64,000 bases of DNA, taken from Collybiopsis luxurians FD-317 M1. Its lineage: Eukaryota; Basidiomycota; Agaricomycetes; Agaricales; Omphalotaceae. Both the position numbers and the translations under genes were made by a program. The notes under the pieces were generated by a model. The model had not been told where the DNA came from, searched no databases, and saw only the letters and a program-made list of their open reading frames with translations. This document shows, one piece after another, positions 22,007 through 32,975 of this stretch; the stretch's first letter is position 1, and each line of letters opens with the position of its first letter. The stretch is taken from NCBI GenBank assembly GCA_000827265.1, contig KN834762.1, forward strand, positions 870,939 to 934,938, written 5' to 3'.

Positions 22007-23582
22007 TGTTGGAATATTGGATATATCAAAGGTACAATTAGCTAGCTATTTATGGAACAGTTTATCTTTAGTTGTAGTGTATTTATATCTCATCTCACCA
22101 TCCCATCTCAGTTCTCATGGTTCCTATCACATATACCCACTCTCATGTACTAGTTCCCATGATACTTAGTTACATGTTCTCATCTATCTTTTTATCTAGC
22201 CAATGGTGTACTACATATAACTTTGTGTACTTGTATATAAAGCCACCTACATACATGAACAATCAAGTGGCACTTTTCTCCCCTCTTGACTTGTGTGGTT
22301 TCATAGTGCTGTGTGCACTACAGTCCTGACCTCTATCCATAACCTCTAATAGGTTATAGGCTCCCTAAAGCCCTAACCAAAAAGGGAGCATTATAGTGGT
22401 TGCTATCAATTGTCCATGCCACCAAGGACTAATCTGCCAGCTTCACGAAAACCATCTGGCATAAGAACACCATCAGGTAGAAGTACCCCACAGAGGCAAC
22501 CATCACCTCCTCNNNNNNNNNNNNNNNNNNNNNNNNNNNNNNNNNNNNNNNNNNNNNNNNNNNNNNNNNNNNNNNNNNNNNNNNNNNNNNNNNNNNNNNN
22601 NNNNNNNNNNNNNNNNNNNNNNNNNNNNNNNNNNNNNNNNNNNNNNNNNNNNNNNNNNNNNNNNNNNNNNNNNNNNNNNNNNNNNNNNNNNNNNNNNNNN
22701 NNNNNNNNNNNNNNNNNNNNNNNNNNNNNNNNNNNNNNNNNNNNNNNNNNNNNNNNNNNNNNNNNNNNNNNNNNNNNNNNNNNNNNNNNNNNNNNNNNNN
22801 NNNNNNNNNNNNNNNNNNNNNNNNNNNNNNNNNNNNNNNNNNNNNNNNNNNNNNNNNNNNNNNNNNNNNNNNNNNNNNNNNNNNNNNNNNNNNNNNNNNN
22901 NNNNNNNNNNNNNNNNNNNNNNNNNNNNNNNNNNNNNGAGGAGGTGATGGTTGCCTCTGTGGGGTACTTCTACCTGATGGTGTTCTTATGCCAGATGGTT
23001 TTCGTGAAGCTGGCAGATTAGTCCTTGGTGGCATGGACAATTGATAGCAACCACTATAATGCTCCCTTTTTGGTTAGGGCTTTAGGCAGGGCCCATAATC
23101 TATTAGAGGTTATGGATAGAGGTCAGGACTGTAAGTGCACACAGCATTATAAAACCACACAAGTCAAGTGGGGAGAAAAGTGCCACTTGATTGTTTGTGT
23201 ATGTAGGTGGCTTTATTTACAAGTACACAAAGTTATATGTAGTAAACCATTGGCTAGATAAAAGGATAGATGAGAACATGTAACTAAGTATCTTATCTTT
23301 AGTTGTAGTGTATTTATATCTTGTCTCACCATCCCATCTCAGTTCTCATAGTTCCTATCACATATACCCACTCTCATGTACTAGTTCCCATGATACTTAG
23401 TTACATGTTCTCATCTATCCTTTTATCTAGCTAATGGTTTACTACATATAACTTTGTGTACTTGTAAATAAACCCACCTACATACACAAACAATCAAGTG
23501 GCACCTTTCTCCCCTCTTGACTTGTGTGGTTTCATAGTGCTGTGTGCACTACAGTCCTGACCCCTATCCATAACCTCTAATA
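22007..23582. mobile_element. LTR retroelement, rearranged, with an assembly gap
   Basis: Left LTR 22007-22351 starts TGTTGGAATATT and ends CTCTAATA. The right copy (about 23293-23582) has the same end but lacks the first ~55 bp. The 5-bp sequence GTAAG flanks both ends (22002-22006 and 23583-23587), a target-site duplication. After the left LTR comes a short leader and an open frame starting MPPRTNLPASRKPSG, possibly a Gag start, which runs into 425 Ns. On the other side of the gap the same frame, leader and part of the LTR appear inverted (22938 to about 23290) before the direct right LTR. Confidence 0.75.
22513..22937. other. Assembly gap (425 N)
   Basis: Run of undetermined bases. The two sides are inverted copies of each other, so apparent reading frames through the gap are mirror images and should be ignored. 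Confidence 0.98.
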
Positions 23583-24197
23583 GTAAGCTCTTGAGTGAGG
23601 AAGCCACTGAAGATAGGATTGATTTAAGAAAATTATTTTGAGCATTTAATCTATACTCACAAGCACAGTGGGTGTCTTACCCAGGTGTATGGTCCTGTGG
23701 AGACTATCTTGGGTTTCTTGTGCAGCTAGAGGATAAGCAAGCATTAATAGATGCTAGCTGGACCAGAAATATGAACTTATGCCCAAGTAATGCCACTAAG
23801 ATCCCAGATATTTGAAGACAGTGGCCATCATCTTCCAAGTGACAATCAAGGCTACAACACCAATGGCTCATACCATAAGCTTGCCATCTTCACCAAGGCA
23901 CATGTCCCACTCTTTGGGCAAGTTGTACTGAGCTAGCCAGGTAGGTTCATCAAGTCCATTGAAGGAGGTACCGAGCAAGTATGCAACGGGAGTGATGAAC
24001 ATGGCAACAAAGTGAACAGGGGTCACAATGCAAGCAAAAAAACTGACAGGGAGGGCTTTGATTTTGCCACCTTTACACTTGGCAACACCAGCTACAGCAA
24101 TATGTTCATGGTAAGTGTAGATGAGCAAACCGAGGGTAGTGACAGATATCAATCCCTCCAAGATGTGGGGGGTGAGATTAAAGCCAAGGAAATACAT

Positions 24198-26298
24198 TGA
24201 GAAAGCAGGATTAGGATAGTAGGTTGAAAAAGTAGAGAGGCAAAGAAAAATACATAGAAGCTTGCCACCTTGCTTTTCCCCCAGCAGGAGCTCTTTTTAT
24301 ACCAGAAAAAGAGATGAATCTGTGACTAATCACGATGGGACAAGTGGCCCTTTGCTCAATGTCAAATTTAGCTCGCATACATGGGAAACAGTGTAGAGCC
24401 ATAGAGTTCAAACTTGAGGCAACAAAGTAAACAGTAAACAGCATAGTGTTTAATGTTTTTGTCCGATATCGGCTCTCTGGGTCATTATTTCCCCCGCTAC
24501 TCCATGTGCTACACCAGTTGTCAGCGAGAGAAGAACTTCGCTGAAATATAATGAGGAGCACCAGGACACCAATATACAGTATTTCCGAACAAACAAAACA
24601 TGCACAGACCGACGAAGAACTTCTGAAGCAAGCACAGGGTGGGCATTATGGGAAGAACTACACGGATTCAGTAAATGTATGCAGCAAGAATATGCATTTT
24701 ATCCCACAGAAGCAAAAAGAAGAACTTCGTCGGGACCCAAATTTGGTCATTCGTAATGTCATTGACCTACTCTCATGGGAGAGAGATAACAGATTCTGTT
24801 GCAAGAGCGGTAAAATTCAAAGGTAGTTTGGCATTGGAAAGAGTTTTGCTACAAAGTTCGGATCTGGTGTATTGTAGCTGCGTATGAGCCATTCGTTGCT
24901 TCCTAGAAGAGAAGAGACCGATGAGGTTCTGTCTCGAAGCTTTGAGGATGCTTCAATCCAATCGAAACGCCACTACAGCTGTATTTAAGGTTTACACAAA
25001 ATCTGGAACCAGGTTCCGAAGGCATAATAATTCATCACACAACAAAGACACAGAGATAAAATCAGACTTGTGGGATGTGGGCCATCGCGCTTTGTGCGTG
25101 GCGTGTACGAGTCCGGAGTCTAATTTGCTCACAGTAATTGTATTCCCATAGCACCATGTCTTGGCATATACAGGCAGTACTACTAAAAAACAATGCCGTT
25201 GTTCATAAATGCTATCATTTTTTGTTTCCACCTATCACCGTTGTCTTCAGTCTCCTTGATGGTAAAGGGAAACTTGACCAGTAGAACAGCACTGATGTTG
25301 AGCTCACTGCAAATGAAAACAATGAATACCAATCCTTTCATACCCTTCATTTTAGCATCAATGTTTCCATGTACAACTTCATCTTGCAAGATATCTAACT
25401 GGCCCCACTTGTGCAATGTCATGGACCATCACCTCCGTGACATAGAATGCAGTCTCTTGATGAACTCAACTCCAAAGGAAAAGGCTTTGACAATCCAACA
25501 TGCACACTACCAGCACAATGTGCAAAGCTTGCTGGGGCTGGGTATGCAGCTTAAATGCTTGCAAAGCTGCTTCAACAATAGTAGGCCAATGTTTCACAAC
25601 AAATTTGCATAGAGCTTCATGACAGCAGCCAACTATCTACAATACAAGAAGTACTTAGAGGGGGGTGAAGTTGGGTCAATACTTCATAGCCCTTGAGAAT
25701 ACAAGCAACATGGTATATAGGCAATACATATGGTTAATTTGGTTTGGTTGGTTGGTTAGTTTGGTTTGGTTTAGAGACTGTTTGCTCATGCGCAAGATAG
25801 TGGTAGCTACGAACAATCCACTGGGGAGCAGATCACCCATGGGAAACAAAATGATATGTGGGAAAAACATCCAAGTGAAGAAACGGTGTCACTCACTGTA
25901 CGAGGGACCACCAAGAAAGAACAAAGAAACCACATAGCCCAGAAGTTGGGTGTGGAATAGATATGTTAGGAATCATCTCATCTACTAAGTTTCAAGTGAA
26001 ATGCTTAACGAAGAGAAGCTGGATTGAATAAAGAACACTGGGATGATGATGGTGGAGCAAAGCAACTGCGTAACAAAGAGGAACTGTGTAATGAAGAGGA
26101 AGAGAAGGGAGGAAGATGATAGCGGACGGAAAGTCACGTAGTGTAACAAAAGTTACAAAAGGTGACATGTCCATATATGGGGAAAAAAAATCGATATAGA
26201 GAGCAAGTAAAGTGGCGTGGGAAAAGGTCAAGTCCCGTTGCAAGACGATTCCTCCATTTCATTCCGGACTCGTAACTAAATGGCGTCAATGTGGGGAC
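24198..26298. other. Repeat-rich region without a supported gene
   Basis: The first few hundred bases would be the promoter of the dead methyltransferase. About 24890-25065 (AAATCTGGAACCAGG ... ATAAAATCAGAC) is similar to 27880-28028, next to esterase D, so it is a dispersed copy. About 25065-25115 is an inverted match to 53157-53213. A TTTGGTTTGGTTGGTTGG low-complexity stretch lies near 25735-25775. The open frames at 25183-25612 have no family I recognise and may be transposon remnants. Confidence 0.5.
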
Positions 26299-26402
26299 AC
26301 GGAATTACAGACACGAAACTAGTGTACAGACGCAGAACCACAGACGCAGAACTACAGTACAGACACAGAACTACAGACACGGAACTACAGACACGGAACT
26401 AG
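26299..26402. repeat. 14-bp minisatellite
   Basis: About seven imperfect units of ACGGAACTACAGAC, some extended by a GTACAGAC insertion, ending three bases before the stop codon of esterase C. A single related unit (ACACGAAACTACAGACACAGAACT) precedes the stop of esterase D at 28040-28063. Confidence 0.75.
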
Positions 26403-26404
26403 AG

Positions 26405-27513
26405 TTAGAGTAATCCCTGCATCCACTTATACACTTCCTCTGCCCATTCTTCACCCTGCCCAGTGGAAATGGCAAACACTTCACTGATGTGATTATGACC
26501 TTTTCCGACAAGCTTGGGTATCTCCTTTCCCGTGAGAGTCGATAAAGCATCATGGAATAACTCTGTGGCTCGCAGGAATGGATCTGGGTCTTTTTCAGCT
26601 ACTACCAAGAAAAATGGAGGAAGTGTAGCAATTTTATCCTTCGAGAATTGGCTGATCTGTGACAGAGGAGTATTATCCTTCGCTTTCTCCAAGCTGCCAA
26701 AGAACGCTATCATATCCTCAGGATTGAGGGTGGGTCCTACCGCTTCGACCTCGCCGATGAATGCTCCGGAGATTAAGACGGCACCTCTGAATCTCGACTG
26801 AACATTGTCCGGAAGAAGAGACAGCAGGAACATTGTAGAAATGTTGTTCGCACCAACTGAATGACCAACGATGAAGAAGGAATTAATGTCGGCATTAGTG
26901 ATACTACCGTGGCTGAGAGAATCGGGATTTTCAGTAACCCAGACGACCGCATCCCGTGAATCGACAATGGGATCTGGGTACTTGGCTTCAGGTAATAATC
27001 GGTAGTCGGGAATGACAGTGATAAAGCCCTTGTGAGCAAAATATGCACCGATGTTGGCATAAACTAAATCCGATGGCTCAGGTAAAGTTCTTCACGAGAT
27101 TGAAGAATGAGAATATGGCAACAAGATCGTGCTTGATTGAAGACATACCTGGCCCCAGCAGCGTAACCTCCGCCGTACAAATAGAATAAGACTGGGTTTT
27201 TTCCGTTGGAAGCTGGTTCCTCCGGGTAATAAACGTCCAACTAGAATCAAAGAGCGATTGTCAACTTCTTGACCTCTCGATTGAAAAGTCAACAATTTGT
27301 TTACCTTGTGTCTATCCGTTGCACCATACTTGAATGTCCTGCGTGAAGTTGACTCTATAAAACCTCTCTTCTCCGCAAGCAAAGGTAAGAAAATACCAAC
27401 CGCTAAATAACCATTCGTTCCGAATTCATGCGAGAGTCGATGGAGAAAGTCTACGCACTAGGAACCAGAATGGCTGGGATATCTGTGTCTTTGAGCTCAG
27501 CAACCTTATCCAT
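26405..27513 (-). CDS. Alpha/beta-hydrolase (esterase-like), copy C (309 aa)
   Basis: Same family and exon plan as copy A, on the opposite strand: 27513-27459, 27402-27305, 27240-27149 and 27089-26405, 310 codons with the stop. It starts MDKVAELKDTDIPAILVP, has LYGGGYAAGAR at the oxyanion site, GHSVGANN for the nucleophile elbow, EKDPD for the acid and KGHNH for the base. In this copy intron 1 has stops in the relevant frames, which favours the spliced start over the intron-retained one proposed for A and B. Intron 3 ends in GAAG. All catalytic residues are present. The stop codon is three bases from a minisatellite, so the 3' UTR is made of repeat. Confidence 0.85.
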
Positions 27514-28067
27514 ACTGAAGACTGAAGATGGGAGACTGAAGATGGGTGACGCTCGAGAGACCAAGGTACATGTTCCTAGTTAATCTATACTAGCACGACG
27601 AGCAAATAGACAATAATAAGCGATCTGCGTATAATCTACTTCTAATAATTGTATAGATGGGCCATTTGACGTGGGAGTTATAACTTATAATACTTCTTCT
27701 TAGCCGTAAAGCGGGCATTTGAACAGACCGAAGGTTCGAGCTGAGACTCGAACGTTGAACGATGAACGTCGCCTAGACGCGCGCTCAATGGGCGCTTCAA
27801 GTGCTATTGATATCCAAGCAACCCTTTCACACTCGTGGCTTATTTCAATTACATTAAGATACTTGGGAAGCGGCAGAGTCATAAAGGAGAAGAGTCCGAC
27901 GAAGTTCTTTCTCGAAGAAGCGTTGACGCAATCGAAACGCCACTGCGGCTGTATTAATAAGGTTTGGACAAAATCTGGAACCAGGTTAATAGTTCGTCTC
28001 ACGATGAAGACGCAGACATAAAATCAGACCAGTGACAGTACACGAAACTACAGACACAGAACTAGGG
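27514..28067. other. Spacer between esterases C and D with a dispersed repeat
   Basis: Promoter of copy C (minus strand), plus a stretch at about 27880-28028 that recurs at about 24890-25065. The nearby CTGAAGATGGG(A/T) is repeated twice around 27525-27550. No gene is supported. Confidence 0.45.
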
Positions 28068-29161
28068 TTACAGCAATCCCTGCGTCCACTTGTATACTTC
28101 CTCGGCCCATTCTTCACCCTGTCCAGTGGAAAGGGCAAATGTTATACTGATGTGATTATGACCTTTTCCGACAAACTTAGGTATCTGCTTTCCCGTGAGA
28201 GTCGATAAAGCATTATGGAATAACTCTGTCGCTCGCAGGAATGACTCTGGGTCTTTTTCAGCCGCTACTAAGAAAAACGGAGGAAGTGCAGCAATTTTAT
28301 CCTTCGAGAAATTGTTGATCAGCGACAGAGGAGTATTATCCTTCGCTTTCTCCAAGCTGCCAAAGAAAGTTGTCGCAGACTCAGGATTGAGGGTGGGCCC
28401 AACTGCTTCGACCTCGCTGGTGTATGCTCCGGAGATCAAGACAGCACCTCTGAACCTCGACTGAACATTATCCGGAAGAAGAGACAGGAGGAACATTGTG
28501 GAAACGTTGTTCGCACCAACTGAATGACCAATGATAAAGAAGGAATTAGTGTCGGCATTAGTGACACCGTGGCTGAGAGAATGGGGATTTTCAGTAACCC
28601 AGACGATCGCATCCCGTACGTCGACAATGGGATCTGGGTACTTGGCTTCAGGTAACAATCGGTAGTCGGGAATGACGGTGATGAAGCCCTTGTTAGCAAA
28701 ATATGCACCGAGGTTGGCATAAGCTAAATCTGCCGGCTCCGGTAAAATTCTTCAAGAGATTGAATGTGGCGACAAGATCGTACTTGATAGAGGACACACC
28801 TGGCACCAGAAGCGTAACCTCCACCGTACACAAAGAACAAGACTGGGGTTTTGCTGTTGGAAGCTAGTTCCGCAGGATAATAAATGTCCAACTAGAATCG
28901 AAGAGCGATTATCAACCTCTTGACCCCTCGAGTGAAAAGTCGACAATTTGCTCACCTTGTGCCTGTCCGTTGCACCATACTTGAACGTCCTTCGTGAAAT
29001 TGATTCGATAAAATCTCTCTTTTCCGCCAGCAAAGGTAAGAAAAATCCAACAGCTAAAGAACCATTCGTTCTGAATTCATGCATTCAATGGAGAAAGCCA
29101 ACGCACTGGGAAACAAGATGGTTGGGATATCTGTGTCTTTGAGCTCAGCAACCTTATCCAT
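28068..29161 (-). CDS. Alpha/beta-hydrolase (esterase-like), copy D (308 aa)
   Basis: Fourth copy of the family, tandem with copy C in the same direction. Exons: 29161-29107, 29053-28956, 28891-28800 and 28749-28068 (309 codons with stop). It starts MDKVAELKDTDIPTILFP. The oxyanion site is FVYGGGYASG, the nucleophile GHSVGANN, the acid AAEKDPE and the base KGHNH. It is one codon shorter than A and C, before VTNADTN. Intron 3 ends in GAAG. All catalytic residues are kept and I see no damage. Confidence 0.85.
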
Positions 29162-29483
29162 AATGAAGACGTGCGACGCTCTGGAGTTAATCGATACTAG
29201 CACGACGAGCAAAGAGAAAAAAGTAGGCGATCTGGGTCCAATCCAATTCTGATAATTGTATGGATGGGAAGCTAGAGGTCATTTGACGCGGGAGCTACCG
29301 CTTATCATACTTCTTCTTGGCCATAAAACGGGCTATTAAAGAGACCAATGCTCGAGCTGAGATTTGAACGTTGCCTCGCAAGATCTCATATGCAATAGCT
29401 TGAGTACGAAAGAGAAAGAGAAAGGGAACCTGTTGAGCGCTCAAGCTCAGGCGCTTCTTCAACTTGCATTGGACAGCAGAACA

Positions 29484-29596
29484 ATGTCGTCACCGGCGCT
29501 ACGAGTGGTCTAGGCCTAGAAGCTGCCGAACAATTTCACCAACTCCGTTCCTCAACTGTGGGTAAACTCATATTGTCGAACCGAGATACACGAAAG
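29484..29596 (+). pseudogene. Short-chain dehydrogenase fragment
   Basis: Encodes VTGATSGLGLEAAEQFHQL and KLILSNRDTRK, almost identical to part of exon 1 of the dehydrogenase at 16141-17670. It has no start codon, no downstream exons, and joins directly to an ankyrin-gene fragment. It is a relic. Confidence 0.85.
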
Positions 29597-30062
29597 TCCT
29601 CTGAAATGCAGTCTGAAAACGTAGTGAACACGTCGTAGTTCCCGATTACGGCTGCTAGAGATGGAACACCTAGAGTGTCTGGCTTGTGTCAATATTGAAT
29701 AACATCGTCGGAAGCATACATATAGATTCCCTGGGCCTCTGAGCAAAATTGTCCTCGTCGTTTGGTTTTAAAATCCGCTTCGTGGAACACGGGTCAGTTT
29801 GTAGCCTGAGAGAGACTGACGATGAATGACGGAGGGGTCTGTAATCCAGTAAGATATACTAGTGAAAATTTCTTTCCGTAGGGTTCGAGATGAGCACTCC
29901 GAGAATTGTTATCGGTGCTTTGTCACGTTTATAGACATACGCGAGGTGGACATTTGCACCGTGAACGATGCAAAAACCAGCCAGTTCAAGGTTTTGTCTT
30001 TGAACTTGCATTGGCCGGCAGAACTAAGTTGTAAAAGCCGGTCGCGGTATTTCTAACTGGAT
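29597..30062 (-). pseudogene. Fragment of the kinase-ankyrin gene
   Basis: Matches the 3' part of the large kinase-ankyrin gene (about 33175-33670) in the same orientation, for example GTGAACAC.TCGTA.TTCCC and CTGGCTTGTGT. It has small insertions, deletions and frame breaks. A further scrap (AACTTGCATTGGACAGCAG) sits on the other side of the dehydrogenase fragment at 29461, matching AACTTGCATTGGCCGGCAG near 30003. No open frame remains. Confidence 0.75.
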
Positions 30063-30782
30063 CCCATGGTGTGATCTAGTATGCATGATCAAATTGAATG
30101 CACCTACTGCGCGCTGGATGTTTGCCTAGCAGATGCATGCACATTGCCTCTGCGAAGGCAAGATCCCAGTCAAGAAGCAAATGTCGAGTAAGCTCGGCGA
30201 CGGCGGGCCGTTGGGTCCTACGGTTCGGCTTGGCGGTTCGGCTCATCCAAAACCGGCGATCGGCTTGGTGCGCCCAGAGTCTTGTCGAGAGAAATATAAT
30301 CTTCTTGAAAACTGCTTCGGGAGCGCCTTAAATGGCTTTTAATTGTCTGTCAATCACGCTCGACTTCGAATGTAGATTGCCTGGTATTTGAATATCCTGT
30401 CCGTCCATTTTTTAGAGCAATTGTATCAAAAACGGAAATGTTTTTATTCCCAACGGACCCAACCTCAGCACCGACATTGCTTAATCCCCGCAATGGTAAA
30501 TCCATTCAATTTACTCGTTCCCCTCTAGTCATTTCTTCGATAACATTCGAATCTCCTGAAAACTCACTCAGGCACGTAGCGCCCAAACGTTTCGCTGCAC
30601 ACCTCTTAGCCTCATGTTCATGCGACTTGGCTGCTTTGGGTCATTATCCTGTAAAATTTATTCAATCAAAATACCGCCTCGCGAGCTACGTGACCATGTA
30701 TGCCAAGATCACAATTTCTGGAACCTAACGTTCATAAGGATCTTCTATTACAGCAGAGTGCTTTTGTTGTGCCCCTTTTGTA
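30063..30782. other. Intergenic region before membrane protein copy 2
   Basis: Presumed promoter of the gene at 30783. Short open frames here show no family, and no repeat was recognised. Confidence 0.4.
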
Positions 30783-32558
30783 ATGCTCACCTTTGTACTG
30801 CTGTCGTTCATCCGCACTGTGATTGCTCTCCCTACTGCTCTTTCCACGGACGCCAGTGACTCTACACCTCAGGTTGGCTCAAGCCCTGCAACTCGATCAA
30901 CATCGGAGATTGTCTGGAGCTGTGTCACCACAATTTTCGCATGTACTTGGGTAGCCGTCCATCCAAATGTACCCTCTATCAATGCCTCAGATCGGGAACT
31001 GTTCCGACGTCGCGTAAAAATACTTGCAGTTGCGCTCATCGCGCCGGAATTCGCAATCATATGGGCGGCAAACCAGTTACGATCTGCGTTCCGTGCTTTG
31101 AGGACACTTCGTGTATTTAATTCTTGTGTGTACCAGAGAGCTTGAGGTTTTTTCATTACTGATTTGACATAAATTTAAGGCCAGCACTGGACCGTAACAC
31201 ACGGAATGTTCCTTGTCATGGGCGGTTTCATGCTCACTGATGCGTCTGGAAAGTGTCTGGAAGTTCTACAAGAGCAGCACCTCGAGAATCTGCTGTCAGC
31301 GGGTCATATTGCCCTTCGTCATATCCCTGAATCCGAAATAATGGACAGGAGCAAAGGAGATGCACTGGCAAAAACACTTGTTCTGATTCAGACCGCTTGG
31401 TTCATTGCACAGGTCATCTCACGAGCAGTGTTACATCTACCCATAAGTGAATTAGAGCTTACCACTCTTGCCTTTGCTCTACTCAATTTCTTCACATATG
31501 CATTATGGTGGAAGAAACCGCTGGATGTTCGATATCCTTTTCTTGTTGCACTACTGCCTAGTGACGAATCGGAGGTGGTATTCTGCCCAAGGACAGCTGA
31601 AGGGGTAATCTGCACAACGACGGCTGAGAGAGAGAATCAGATTCGGCCCAGCTCATGGTTCTCATCAGAAAATGCTCATTTTCAAGCGCTTCGCGGAAAC
31701 TTCCACACTGGGCTTACAGAAGAGGTCAATGCAAAAAATGTCCAACCCACGAGAGCTGATGAAGATGTAGAAGGGCAGGTTGAGACTGACCCTTATATCA
31801 GCACTCGATCAAACAATTATGTTCAAAGTCTTTCAGAGGCTCCAGGTGAAAATGATGCAGAAGTTTCTCAAAGTGCACCTTCTTCTTTGACTTCAACAAG
31901 TCTATCCTCTGCTCATTCAACTAGTCTATCAGCTTCAGAAATGCAGCTGCCGGATCATTCAATTGTCCTATCAAAATATCCTCAAACAGCTCGGGAACTG
32001 ATATCTTCCAGGCTTAGCTCATTTATTATATCACTTTGGACTTATTTCTTCAGACTTCTTGGAGGATTCATTATGCCAGAGTTCAATCGGGCTACCAATG
32101 TGATGTCAGAAGAAGATCAAGAATATACAGACAGCGTTCCTTTATTCTACACAGGCCCTCCACATTCCTTTCTAGTCTTTTCAAGCGACCGAGGAATGAC
32201 GTGGTTTTCTCGATACCTTTTCTACTTTGGTTCGACAACCTCGGAGATGCTTATCGGAACACTTTTTGGCTCAATCCATTGTGCAGCATGGGCATTTCAC
32301 TTCCCTTCGAAATTAGAAGGAGACTTGTGGCGGGCCATGTCTCTTTGCATCACCGCTGCTCCTCTGGCAATGATCGTCGGAATTATCCCAGCTTTTATTG
32401 GTCGATATAGATACTTGACCAGGATTAACCCTTTGCTCTTTGTCGTTTACATCCTTGCTAGGTTAACAATACTAGTCATGGCCTTCGTGCTTCTTAGGGA
32501 CCTTCCTGAAGGTGCTTTTCAGGAAATCCAATGGACAACATACATTCCGCATGTATAA
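30783..32558 (+). CDS. Multi-span membrane protein family, copy 2 (573 aa)
   Basis: Same family as the genes at 4468 and 54394; function unknown. Exon 1 is 30783-31125 and exon 2 is 31180-32558 (574 codons with stop). The intron is GTGTGT...TTTAAG, an AAG acceptor required to give the conserved NSCQHWTVTHGMF. The layout is: signal-like start (MLTFVLLSFIRTVIALP), STSEIVWSCVTTIFACTWVAVHPNVP, VALIAPEFAIIWAANQL, HGMFLVMGGFML, two further spans, a hydrophilic middle rich in Ser (SSLTSTSLSSAHSTSL), and a conserved C-terminal membrane block ending QWTTYIPHV. The middle resembles copy 3 more than copy 1. The start was chosen because exon 1 has exactly the length of exon 1 in copy 3 (343 nt). Confidence 0.85.
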
Positions 32559-32975
32559 TTGTGTAAATAACTTTTTGGACTTCATGATATACGAGTAATT
32601 GTCTATGTACATTTTCTGAAAATTTCAGCTCGGTATCATTGAAATGCCTGCCCTGCAAGGCTGAGAGGCCTTGAAAACCCTAAGTGATCCTGAATAGTAT
32701 CTGTTTAACAAACCAAGATAGATGACATTCTAATGAGGCGTAGACCCTTCCGCCATCCGGTTTGGTGGTGAGAGCAACTAAGAGTGGGGAAAAGGAGCTT
32801 GGTCGGCAAGCGCTTAAAATTAAATGTCAAAGCAAGAGTTATCCGGCGCCTAAAGCCATCACTCGCACTGTAATGTTCCATCGGTAACAGCCTGAATTTC
32901 AGTCTAATTTCTTAGCAGATACAGATTATAATAGCGAAGGAGAATGCAGTACGTTGAACGCAGACCCGGTCTACT
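32559..32975. other. Convergent 3' spacer
   Basis: Between the stop codons of membrane protein copy 2 (+) and the kinase-ankyrin gene (-). Nothing else seen. Confidence 0.45.

Larger units (their letters stand above)
21749..24197 (-). pseudogene. Isoprenylcysteine-methyltransferase-like gene, broken by an LTR element
   Basis: Read on the minus strand, 24197 to about 23868 encodes a hydrophobic N-terminal part. It continues past an in-frame TGA (where Trp fits) and TAG (where Gln fits) through VVALIVTWKMMATVFKYLG. After a short intron comes KKPKIVSTGPYTWVRHPL, which contains the GPY..VRHP signature of isoprenylcysteine/phospholipid methyltransferases. The exon with GFLTQEL is cut by the LTR element (22007-23582). 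Coding resumes on the far side (APLIAFTCTVFALIIKIPIK, after another TGA) and ends ESDPITGSEYKAYERKVTSRV...PGIY, a typical ICMT C-terminus. One donor site looks mutated (ATAAGT for GTAAGT). The gene is dead: an insertion plus at least three stops. Confidence 0.8.

Noticed and set aside
22410..23040. Identical 203-residue open frames on both strands
   Set aside because: They run through 425 Ns and are mirror images caused by the inverted sequence on both sides of the gap; only the first ~34 residues are real sequence.
25183..25612. Frames of 79 and 139 residues on both strands, possibly transposase
   Set aside because: I could not match them to any transposase or other family, and the frames lack motifs; left as repeat-rich sequence.
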